NCBI RefSeq assembly: GCF_014295035.1
Contig: NZ_CP060404.1
Location: 972,001-1,036,000 of the forward strand
DNA length: 64,000 nucleotides
Source: Streptomyces buecherae
GTDB lineage: Bacteria > Actinomycetota > Actinomycetes > Streptomycetales > Streptomycetaceae
Direction: 5' to 3'
Positions within the stretch are counted from its first letter, which is position 1, and each line of letters starts with the position of its first letter. The notes under the pieces were generated by a model, which was given only the letters and a program-made list of their open reading frames with translations, was not told where the DNA came from and searched no databases. Below, piece after piece: positions 17,746 to 24,818 of the stretch. The position numbers and the translations under genes are program-made.

Positions 17746-19212
17746 ATGACCACCGCCTCACCCCACTCACCAGACGCCAGCCCGCCACCGGAGGCGGCGC
17801 CGCGCGACGAGCGGCTTCGGCCGGGCTCCGCCCAGGCGGCGGCCACGGCCAGGCTCGCGCTGCTCGTCGCGTCGGGGGCCACGTTCCTCGCGGTACTCGA
17901 CACCACGATCGTCAACATCGCCTTCGCCGACCTGCGGGCGGACTTCACCGACGCCTCGCTGTCCCAACTGACCTGGGTCATCACGGCGTACACGGTGGTC
18001 TTCGCCGCGCTGCTCGCGGTCGCCGGGCGCACCGCCGACGTGCTCGGGCGCAAGAAGCTCTTCGTCTGGTCCACCGTGCTGTTCACCCTCGCCTCCGTGC
18101 TGAGCGGGCTCGCGGTGGGCGTGCCGATGCTCGTGGCCGCCCGCGCGCTGCAGGGCGTGGCGGCGGCGGGGATGATCCCCTCGGCGCTCGGCCTGGTGCT
18201 CCAGCACACGCCGGCGGAGCGCCGACAGGTCGCCGTCGGCGTCTGGGGCGCGGTCGGCAGCATGGCCGCCGCCGTCGGCCCGAGCCTGGGCGGCCTGCTG
18301 GTGGACGCGTGGGGGTGGCGCAGCGTCTTCCTGATCAACCTGCCGATCGGGCTCGCCATCGCGGCCGTCGCGGTGCGCCTCACCGGCGACGCGCCCAGCG
18401 GGCGCCGGCTGCCCGACCCGGTGGGCACCGCGGCCCTGGCGCTCGGCATCGGCGGCATCGTGTTCGGCGTGACGCAGGGGACGGAGTGGGGCTGGGGCAG
18501 CGGCCGGGTGCTGGCCCTGCTGGCGGCCGGCGCCGTCCTCCTCGCCGCGGCCCTGCTGGTCTCCCGGCGGCACGCCGCGCCCGCCGTCGAGTGGGACCTG
18601 TGGCGCAGCCGCGCCTTCGCCGCCACCAACGTGGCCTCGCTGCTGTTCGGCGCGGCCATGTACGCCTATCTCCTGAGCACCCTGCTGTTCCTCAACGCCG
18701 TCTGGGGCTACTCGGAGTTGAAGGCGGGCCTCGCGGTGACGCCGGGCGCCTTCGCCGCCGCCGTCGGCGCCACGGTGGTCGGGCGCCGGGTGGGACCGCG
18801 GGCCCAGTGGGCCGCCGTGGCCATCGGCTCCGCGCTCTTCGCCGCCTCCTGCGCCGCGATGTACCTGCTGCTGGGGACCGAGCGCGCCTACCTGACCCTG
18901 TGGCTGCCCATCGGCGTCCTGGCGGGGCTCGGCATCGGGGCGGCCCTGACCGCGATCTCCAACGCGGCCACGGCGTCGCTGGAACCCCACCGTTTCGCCT
19001 CCGGCTCCGGCCTGCTGATGACGACACGCCAGGTCGGCGGCGCGCTGGGGATCGCCGCCCTGGCCGCGATCCTGGAGCGCCACGGCCCCCGGGACGACCA
19101 GGGCTACCTGCACGTGTTCCTGGCCTGCGCGGTCGGCTCGGTGGCCGCCATGGCCGTCGCGCCCACGATCCGCGCCCGGGCCACGGGGCACCGTCCACAC
19201 CCGGAGCGCTAG
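17746..19212 (+). CDS. MFS drug exporter, DHA2 (14-TM) type
   Basis: A 488-residue multidrug transporter with about 14 hydrophobic segments. LDTTIVNIAF in the first helix is the DHA2 motif, GRTADVLGRKK is the MFS loop 2-3 motif A, and GPSLGGLLVDAWGWRSVFLI is the family motif C/D1 region. The ATG at 17746 is chosen because GAAGGGA lies six bases upstream and because earlier starts overlap operator site C. It likely exports the product. It is followed after 43 bases by the desaturase gene, probably in one operon controlled by site C. Confidence 0.9.
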   Translation: MTTASPHSPDASPPPEAAPRDERLRPGSAQAAATARLALLVASGATFLAVLDTTIVNIAFADLRADFTDASLSQLTWVITAYTVVFAALLAVAGRTADVLGRKKLFVWSTVLFTLASVLSGLAVGVPMLVAARALQGVAAAGMIPSALGLVLQHTPAERRQVAVGVWGAVGSMAAAVGPSLGGLLVDAWGWRSVFLINLPIGLAIAAVAVRLTGDAPSGRRLPDPVGTAALALGIGGIVFGVTQGTEWGWGSGRVLALLAAGAVLLAAALLVSRRHAAPAVEWDLWRSRAFAATNVASLLFGAAMYAYLLSTLLFLNAVWGYSELKAGLAVTPGAFAAAVGATVVGRRVGPRAQWAAVAIGSALFAASCAAMYLLLGTERAYLTLWLPIGVLAGLGIGAALTAISNAATASLEPHRFASGSGLLMTTRQVGGALGIAALAAILERHGPRDDQGYLHVFLACAVGSVAAMAVAPTIRARATGHRPHPER

Positions 19213-19255
19213 CGGGCGACCCCCGCCGCGCCCGCGACGCGAGGAAGCGAGCACC

Positions 19256-20227
19256 ATGCCACCCATCGACCGATCCGACCGCACCGCGGCCCGCGCCGAG
19301 CACGCGCTGCTCGCCGAGCTCCAACCGGTGGTGGAGCACAACCTCCACCGCCATCTCGACGTGGCCAGGGAGTGGTTCCCGCACGAGTACATCCCCTGGA
19401 GCGCGGGCCGGGAGTTCGACGGGCCGCTCGGCGGGCGCCCGTGGACGGCGGACGAGGCCACGCTGCCCGAGGTGGCCCGCCTCTCGCTCGTGGTCAACCT
19501 GCTGACCGAGGACAACCTGCCCGGCTACCACTTCGCGGTGGCCGAGTTCGGCAAGGACGGCCCCTGGGGCACCTGGGTCGACCGCTGGACGGCCGAGGAG
19601 GCCCGGCACGGCGCGGCCCTGCGGGACTACCTGCTGGTGACCCGCGCCGTGGACCCCAGGGCCCTGGAGCGCGCCCGGATGGCGCACATGTCGGCCGGCT
19701 ACACCCGGCCCGACGGCTACAGCGCCCTGCACGCCATCGCGTACGCCGCCTTCCAGGAGCTGGCCACCCGCATCTCGCACCGCAACACCGGCCAGGCCAG
19801 CGGCGATCCGGTCTGCGACGCGCTGCTGGCCAGGATCGCCACGGACGAGAACCTGCACATGGTCTTCTACCGCAACCTGGTCGAGGCCGCGTTCGAACTG
19901 GCCCCGGACACCGCCATGGGGGTCGTACGCGACGTCGTCGTCGGCTTCGAGATGCCCGGCTCGACGATCAAGGACTTCGGGCGCAAGTCCGCGGAGATCG
20001 CCCTGGCCGGCATCTACGACCTGCGGCTGCACCGGGACCACGTGGTCCTGCCGATCCTGCGCAAGCTGCGCGTCTTCGAGCGGTCGGGCCTCGGACCGGC
20101 CGGCGAGGCCGCCCGGGAGGAACTCGAAGCCTTCCTCACGCGGTTGGAGGCCAAGGCGACCTCCTTCACCACGCGGCGCGAGGGCATCCGGGCGGCGCGC
20201 GCCAAGCGCGCGACGACCACTGTCTGA
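19256..20227 (+). CDS. Acyl-ACP desaturase (soluble di-iron, DesA-type)
   Basis: A 323-residue soluble stearoyl-ACP-desaturase homologue. The di-iron ligands are visible as E85, E115 with H118 (WTAEEARHG), E167, and E197 with H200 (TDENLH). These enzymes introduce a cis double bond in an ACP-bound acyl chain using ferredoxin and oxygen. In this context it may desaturate the acyl part of the product or supply an unsaturated starter. GAGGAAG precedes the ATG by 6-7 bases. It is the last gene of the exporter operon and ends at a perfect hairpin shared with the convergent gene. Confidence 0.9.
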   Translation: MPPIDRSDRTAARAEHALLAELQPVVEHNLHRHLDVAREWFPHEYIPWSAGREFDGPLGGRPWTADEATLPEVARLSLVVNLLTEDNLPGYHFAVAEFGKDGPWGTWVDRWTAEEARHGAALRDYLLVTRAVDPRALERARMAHMSAGYTRPDGYSALHAIAYAAFQELATRISHRNTGQASGDPVCDALLARIATDENLHMVFYRNLVEAAFELAPDTAMGVVRDVVVGFEMPGSTIKDFGRKSAEIALAGIYDLRLHRDHVVLPILRKLRVFERSGLGPAGEAAREELEAFLTRLEAKATSFTTRREGIRAARAKRATTTV

Positions 20228-20233
20228 CCGGCC

Positions 20234-20271
20234 CCGTTGGCGGCGCACCCGCGCGGGTGCGCCGCCAACGG
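20234..20271. terminator. Perfect 38-base palindrome, bidirectional terminator
   Basis: Two perfectly complementary 19-base arms (20234-20252 and 20253-20271) without a spacer lie between the convergent desaturase and Imm51-like genes. The palindrome ends directly against the latter's stop codon. GC is very high, so the hairpin is very stable in both directions. Confidence 0.85.
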
Positions 20272-20649
20272 TCAGTCGAACCAGTCCGGGTCCGCCGCCT
20301 CCAGGTACGCGGCCAGCACGGCCGGATCGCGGTGGGCCTCGCTCAGCAGCGCGCCCAGGCGGCGCAGCGCGCCCGCGTCCGTGCCGTGCGCGGCGAACAT
20401 GCCCGCCTCACAGTCGTACGCGACGCGCTCCGCCAACTCCGGGGCGCGCGAGCGTATCGCGGAACGGGCGACGGCCTCCCAGTCGTACCCGCCGCCCTCG
20501 TGACCGCGCTCGCCGAAGGCCGCGGCGGTGGAGACCATGTGGTCGTCGCTCAGGATCAGCCCGTAACTGCCCGGCGCGGAGTCGTACTCCAGGAACATCA
20601 GCGGAGCGAAGCTCTCGCGGTCGGTCGGCTCGGTCGGCTCAGTGCTCAT
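20272..20649 (-). CDS. Imm51-like small acidic protein
   Basis: A 125-residue acidic protein. The segment ILSDDHMVSTAAAFGERGHE, followed at once by GGGYDWEAVARSAI, resembles the immunity protein 51 (Imm51) family, members of which neutralise polymorphic toxins. No toxin gene is near, so it is an orphan or was recruited for another function. The start at 20649 gives MSTEPTEPTDRESF. It is convergent with the desaturase operon and lacks the shared operator, so it may not belong to the cluster pathway. Confidence 0.6.
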   Translation of the reverse strand: MSTEPTEPTDRESFAPLMFLEYDSAPGSYGLILSDDHMVSTAAAFGERGHEGGGYDWEAVARSAIRSRAPELAERVAYDCEAGMFAAHGTDAGALRRLGALLSEAHRDPAVLAAYLEAADPDWFD

Positions 20650-20925
20650 GTGGGCATCGTAGGCAGGGGGTACGACAACGCCGGCGCCTCGCGAGTAGGC
20701 GCGGGCCGCGAGTGGGGGTCAGCCGATCGAGCGCCCCGGCAACCCCCCACCCGCGCCCCTACCGCGCGGGGCTCGCCCCCCGGTCGAGCCCCGCGCGGGC
20801 GGCTCCCCCGCCCCGTACGCGCGCGCCCGCCCACCGCGCCCGCTCGACGCCGGCCGGCGCGCCGTGGTCGCGGGCCCCCTCGGGCGTCCGCACCGCGACC
20901 GCGCCCCGGGCGTGTCCGACCGCGC

Positions 20926-21090
20926 TCACCGTGGCGTCGCCGGCTCGGGCCGCGCGAGGTGGCCGCCGCGGGCGTCCGCGAGGAGTTGGGCGTCGATCAC
21001 GGAGTCGAGGTGGTCCTTGAGCCACTGGTTCGGGCCCGGCGGGCGAACCGACTCCTGGTCCGCTCGGGGACAGGGCTGCGCGAGCGCCAT
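20926..21090 (-). CDS. Putative 54-residue small protein under TetR operator D
   Basis: Frame starting MALAQPCPRADQESV at 21090 with GGAGGG five bases upstream, ending at 20926. It contains QWLKDHLDSVIDAQLLADA, which could form one amphipathic helix. Its start lies 49 bases downstream of operator D, the arrangement seen at other cluster genes. An in-frame earlier start at 21144 would overlap the operator. I recognise no family. It could be a real small protein or the start of a decayed gene, since 20650-20925 downstream is rich in shadow frames. Confidence 0.45.
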   Translation of the reverse strand: MALAQPCPRADQESVRPPGPNQWLKDHLDSVIDAQLLADARGGHLARPEPATPR

Positions 21091-21138
21091 CTCGCCCTCC
21101 AGGGATGAGAGTTGACCGGTCGTACGGAGACTGAATAC

Positions 21139-21158
21139 TAGCACGACCGTGCGTTCTC
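21139..21158 (+). promoter_or_regulatory. TetR-type operator, site D
   Basis: TAGCACGACCGTGCGTTCTC matches site A at 16 of 20 positions and contains the near-perfect palindrome GCACGACCGTGC. It is followed by TTTTATAA. It lies upstream of the small frame ending at 20926 and 101 bases before the alternative hydrolase start, in a divergent region shared with site E. Confidence 0.7.
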
Positions 21159-21201
21159 TTTTATAACCCGTGACGCCTTACCGCCGCCGAGTGGAGTAAA
21201 T

Positions 21202-21221
21202 ATAAGCGAACGATCGTGCTA
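21202..21221 (-). promoter_or_regulatory. TetR-type operator, site E
   Basis: Read on the minus strand it is TAGCACGATCGTTCGCTTAT, with the palindrome centre ACGATCGT. It sits 38 bases before the ATG of the second hydrolase, overlapping an AT-rich block (AGTAAATATAA) that may be the promoter. Confidence 0.7.
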
Positions 21222-21259
21222 GCATCTCGTTCACTGTGATCGCATCGGGAAGGCGTGCC

Positions 21260-22123
21260 ATGGACCATGCGACGCCCCGCGTCGAGGCGCCCCTCAGCGA
21301 CGAGGGACAGCGCCTGTTCGACCTCTTCCGCCGGCCCCAGGGGCGCAGCAGGCCGCGACCCGGCGAGCGCGCGGCCATGGAGGGCGCGCGGTGGGGCCGG
21401 CTGACCGTGGGCGACACCGCGGTGGCCACCTACCGGTGGGGCGACGGCGCACGCCCGGTGCTGTTGGTGCACGGCTGGGAGTCGCGCGCCTCGCGGTACG
21501 CCAAGGTCGTCACCCGCCTGCTCGAACTGGGTTACAGCCCGCTGGCCTTCGACGCACCGGGGCACGGTGAGTCCGACGGCGACAGTACGACGTTGATCGA
21601 GTACCGCGACGCCATCGGCCAACTCCACGAGGCACACGGCCCGTTCGAGGCCGTGGTCGCGCACTCCTTCGGCGTCACCGCCTCCTTCCTCGCCCTGCGC
21701 GACGGGGTGCGCGCGCGGCGGGTGGTGGCGATCAGCTCGGTGCCGGACTTCGGCTACGTGGTCGACGCGTTCTGCGCCCACACGGGGCTGACGCCGCGTC
21801 TGCGGGACGAGTTGCGGCACCGGATCGAGCGGGACCTGTACCCGGGCGAGGCCGACCTGTGGGCGCGCTTCTCGGTCCTGACCGGGGTCGCCGACCCGCG
21901 CCCACCGCTCCTGTTGGTGCACGACGAGGACGACGAGGCGGTCGGCCCCGAGCAGGCGCGGCGCATCGCGGCGGCGTACGGCGAGCGGGCGCGGACGCTC
22001 ACCACCCGCAGGTTCGGCCACCGGCGCATCCTCGGCTCGCCCCAACTCGTGGCGGCCGTCGGCGACTTCGTGAGCACGGGCGCCGTCAGCGGCGGGCTTC
22101 CGGGCGCGGAGGCGGCGCGGTGA
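21260..22123 (+). CDS. Alpha/beta hydrolase, cluster paralogue 2
   Basis: A 287-residue hydrolase with YRWGDG, HGWESRASRYA, DAPGHGES, nucleophile Ser136 in AHSFGV, an acidic HDEDDE segment and FGHRRILG with the catalytic histidine. Spacing matches the other two cluster copies residue for residue through the elbow. ATG at 21260 is preferred over GTG at 21236 because GGGAAGG lies six bases upstream and the GTG nearly touches operator E. The stop overlaps the reductase GTG (GTGA), so the pair is coupled. Function is inferred as thioesterase/esterase. Confidence 0.85.
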   Translation: MDHATPRVEAPLSDEGQRLFDLFRRPQGRSRPRPGERAAMEGARWGRLTVGDTAVATYRWGDGARPVLLVHGWESRASRYAKVVTRLLELGYSPLAFDAPGHGESDGDSTTLIEYRDAIGQLHEAHGPFEAVVAHSFGVTASFLALRDGVRARRVVAISSVPDFGYVVDAFCAHTGLTPRLRDELRHRIERDLYPGEADLWARFSVLTGVADPRPPLLLVHDEDDEAVGPEQARRIAAAYGERARTLTTRRFGHRRILGSPQLVAAVGDFVSTGAVSGGLPGAEAAR

Positions 22124-22899
22124 GCGGCCTGCTCGCGGGCAAGCGCGTCCTGGTGACCGGCGTCCTGCTTGAGTCCTCGATCGCCTTCCACACCGCCCGG
22201 CTGTGCCAGGAACAGGGCGCCGACGTGGTGCTCACCGGCCACGGGCGGCTCAGCCTGGTCGAGCGGATCGCCCGCCGGCTCCCCGAGCCCGCTCCGCTGA
22301 TCGAACTCGACGTCCAGAACCAGGCCCACCTGGACGGCCTCGCGGACCGGGTACGGGAGTCGGCGACCGGCGACGCACGCCTGGACGGCGTGGTGCACTC
22401 GATCGCCTTCGCGCCGCCCGACGCGCTCGGTGGCGACTTCCTCGCCACCCCGTGGAGTTCGGTGGCCACCGCGGTCGAGGTGTCCGCGTACTCGCTCAAG
22501 GCCCTGGCCATGGCCACACTGCCGCTGATGCGGGAGCGCGGCGGGGCGATCGTGGGGCTGGACTTCGACGCGCGGACGGCGTGGCCCGCGTACGACTGGA
22601 TGGGCGTGGCCAAGGCCGCGCTCGAGTCGACCTCGCGCTACCTCGCCCGCGACCTCGGCCCGCACGGCATCCGCTGCAACCTGGTGGCGGCCGGGCCGAT
22701 CAAGACGATGGCGGCCCGGTCCATTCCGGGGTTCGAGACGTTCCGCGAGGTGTGGCGCACGCGCGCGCCGCTCGACTGGGACCTGTCCGACCCCGAACCG
22801 ACCGCCCGCGCGGTCGTCGCGCTGCTCTCGGACTGGTTCCCCCGCACGACGGGCGAGATCGTGCACGTGGACGGCGGGGTGCACGCCATCGGAGCGTAG
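22120..22899 (+). CDS. InhA/FabI-type enoyl-ACP reductase
   Basis: A 259-residue member of the InhA/FabI branch of the SDR superfamily. It has the atypical nucleotide motif GVLLESSIAFHTA, LDGVVHSIAFAP, GLDFDARTAWPAYDWMGVAK with Y158 and K165 (the same numbers as in mycobacterial InhA), and NLVAAGPIKTMA. It reduces trans-2-enoyl-ACP with NADH. Placed with a hydrolase under operator E, it could reduce the pathway's acyl chain. It could equally be a drug-insensitive duplicate protecting the host FAS. The GTG start overlaps the hydrolase stop. Confidence 0.9.
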   Translation: MSGLLAGKRVLVTGVLLESSIAFHTARLCQEQGADVVLTGHGRLSLVERIARRLPEPAPLIELDVQNQAHLDGLADRVRESATGDARLDGVVHSIAFAPPDALGGDFLATPWSSVATAVEVSAYSLKALAMATLPLMRERGGAIVGLDFDARTAWPAYDWMGVAKAALESTSRYLARDLGPHGIRCNLVAAGPIKTMAARSIPGFETFREVWRTRAPLDWDLSDPEPTARAVVALLSDWFPRTTGEIVHVDGGVHAIGA

Positions 22900-22914
22900 A
22901 GCTGTCGGGACGTG

Positions 22915-22995
22915 ACGCGCGGCGGCCGAGCGCACGGCGACGGCGGCCCACCCCCGTGGTGCGGGCCGCCGCGCCGGCTCGGCGTCGCCGTGGGT
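22915..22995. terminator. GC-rich composite hairpin between convergent genes
   Basis: GGCGGCCC (near 22942) pairs with GGGCCGCC about 15 bases later, inside longer imperfect arms (GAGCGCACGGCGACG against CGTCGCCGTGGGTGCGC). It separates the enoyl reductase gene from the convergent TetR gene and could terminate both. Confidence 0.6.
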
Positions 22996-22998
22996 GCG

Positions 22999-23649
22999 CT
23001 ACGGCGCCTCGGGGAGCAGCGCGGGGTCGGTGACCACCGCGCGCAGGCGGCTGGCGATCGCCTTGGCCGCCATGTCGTAGTACGTGGACTCGTCGTGCAG
23101 GACCGACTCCGCGTTGGCCATCTCCAGGAGCGCCACGATCTCGAAGACGAGCTGCGGGACGTCGGCGTCGGCCGCGATCTCACCGGCCTGTTGGGCCTCG
23201 CGCACGGTCTGTTCGAGATAGGCGAACCAGTTGGTGCGGGCGGCGGCGAGGGTGTCGTGGACCTTGCCCTCGCGGGCGCCGTACTCGGCGGATACCGAGT
23301 AGAAGAAGCAGCCGCCGGGGAAGACCCGCTCCCGGGAGTAGGTGAGCCATCCGGTGCACACCCGCCACAGCCGGTCCACGCCGGGCGGCAGGTCGCGGGC
23401 CGGCTGGACGACGTGCTCCAGGTAGACCTTGATGGCCGCCCGCACGGTGGCCAGTTGCAGGTCCTCCTTGGAGCCGAACAGGGCGAACACGCCGCTCTTG
23501 CTCAGCTTGAGTTCGCTCGCGAGGCGGCCCAGCGAGAGCCCTTCGAGGCCCTCGACGGAGGCGATCTCCACCGTGCGCTTCAGAATCGTCTGACGGGTCT
23601 GGTTCCCGCGCGCGATCCGCCCGTCGGTATGTGTCGCCGTCGCTGCCAT
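22999..23649 (-). CDS. TetR-family transcriptional regulator (second paralogue)
   Basis: A 216-residue TetR protein very similar to the one at 6921-7565. Shared blocks include EGLEGLSLGRLA, LSKSGVFALFGSKE, FPGGCFFYSVSAEY and ALLEMANAESVLH (ALLETANAESVLH in the first). The recognition helices are nearly identical, so both should bind the same DNA motif, while ligand-pocket residues differ more. ATG start at 23649. Operator F lies about 92 bases upstream, consistent with autoregulation or cross-regulation. Confidence 0.9.
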   Translation of the reverse strand: MAATATHTDGRIARGNQTRQTILKRTVEIASVEGLEGLSLGRLASELKLSKSGVFALFGSKEDLQLATVRAAIKVYLEHVVQPARDLPPGVDRLWRVCTGWLTYSRERVFPGGCFFYSVSAEYGAREGKVHDTLAAARTNWFAYLEQTVREAQQAGEIAADADVPQLVFEIVALLEMANAESVLHDESTYYDMAAKAIASRLRAVVTDPALLPEAP

Positions 23650-23740
23650 GCCCGCGTCTACCTACTTTCCGGTGCCGGACCCTCGTGGTCACCAGAGCCG
23701 CGCACGTGCTGGTGGGGGGACCGCCCAGTGTAGCCAATGT

Positions 23741-23760
23741 GCGGACGATCGTGCGGTTTG
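23741..23760 (+). promoter_or_regulatory. TetR-type operator, site F
   Basis: GCGGACGATCGTGCGGTTTG contains GGACGATCGTGCG. It lies between the third hydrolase stop (23782) and the second TetR start (23649), so it probably serves the TetR gene. Confidence 0.65.
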
Positions 23761-23781
23761 CGTCACACGGGCCCGCGCCCC

Positions 23782-24675
23782 TCAGTCCGCGGACGCCGTC
23801 CGCGCCCGCGCCGTGCCGATCGCGCTCGGGCCGTGCTCGACGAAGTCCAGCACCGTGCGCACCACGTCGGCGTCGCCCAGGATGCGCCGGTGCCCGAGGT
23901 CCCGCGTGATGATCAACTGGGCCCGCTCGCCGAACGCCGCGGCGATCCGGCGCCCCTGGGAGACGTCGATCCGCGTGTCGCCCTCGTCGTGGACCACCAG
24001 CAGCGGCGCGTGCACGGAGCCGACCGCGTGCGTCACCGAGAAGGGCGTCCGCTCGCTCGGCACGTCGGGGAAGAGCCGCCGGTCGACCTGGTGGCGCAAC
24101 CGCTCCGTGAGCTGGTCGCGGAGCCGGAGTTCGGAGCTGAACTCCTCGATGAGGAAGTCGAAGTCGCACACCCCGCTGACGGTCACGATCCGCTCGGCGC
24201 GCACGCCGTGGTGCAGCGCGTAGAACGAGCCCAACACACCCAGCGAGTGGGCCACCAGGCCCTCGAACGTGCCGTACCGGTCGTGCAGGGCGGTGACGAT
24301 GGCGCGGTAGTCGAGGATGGTGGTGCTGCGACCGGTCGCGTCGCCGTGGCCGGGCGCGTCGAAGGTGATGACGCTGTAGCCCCGCTCCAGGAGCCCGGGG
24401 ACGAACTCGGACAGCCGCGACCCGCGCGACTGCCAGCCGTGCACCAACAGCACCGGCCGGGTCCCGTCGCCCCACCGGTAGGTCACCGCGCGCCCGCTGT
24501 CGACCGCCAGGTGTTCCACCGTCGCCGTCGCGAACAGCTCGCGCTCGAGGCCCCGCAGCTTGCTCCGCGCGAACGGCATGTGGAAAAGGCGGAACGCACC
24601 GGCACCCGCCAGCCGCCCGGAGACCCGGGAGACGACGTTGAGGGTGGTGCTCGCGACTGCCTCGATGGGCTGCAT
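23782..24675 (-). CDS. Alpha/beta hydrolase, cluster paralogue 3
   Basis: A 297-residue hydrolase with YRWGDG at 66-71, HGWQSRGSR, DAPGHG, nucleophile S144 in AHSLGV, an acidic HDEGDT segment and LGHRRILG. It aligns without gaps to paralogue 1 from about residue 60 to the nucleophile elbow. ATG at 24675. It is transcribed divergently from the small protein gene at 24819, with operator G between them, and lies upstream of the second TetR gene on the same strand. Its substrate is unknown. Three copies suggest distinct release or editing steps. Confidence 0.85.
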   Translation of the reverse strand: MQPIEAVASTTLNVVSRVSGRLAGAGAFRLFHMPFARSKLRGLERELFATATVEHLAVDSGRAVTYRWGDGTRPVLLVHGWQSRGSRLSEFVPGLLERGYSVITFDAPGHGDATGRSTTILDYRAIVTALHDRYGTFEGLVAHSLGVLGSFYALHHGVRAERIVTVSGVCDFDFLIEEFSSELRLRDQLTERLRHQVDRRLFPDVPSERTPFSVTHAVGSVHAPLLVVHDEGDTRIDVSQGRRIAAAFGERAQLIITRDLGHRRILGDADVVRTVLDFVEHGPSAIGTARARTASAD

Positions 24676-24713
24676 CCCGCTACTCCTCGATCGACGCCTG
24701 GAGCCTGCTACGT

Positions 24714-24733
24714 TAGCACGACCGTCCGTGCAG
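24714..24733 (+). promoter_or_regulatory. TetR-type operator, site G
   Basis: TAGCACGACCGTCCGTGCAG carries the common left half TAGCACGACCGT. It lies in the divergent promoter between the third hydrolase (start 24675) and the gene starting at 24819. Confidence 0.68.
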
Positions 24734-24818
24734 TTTTATGCCCGAGCGCCCACCCGGCGTCCGCTCGGGCGAGGGGCCGCCCAGCGGCTCAGCAGCCGAG
24801 AAGGCCAAGGAGGCCGCC

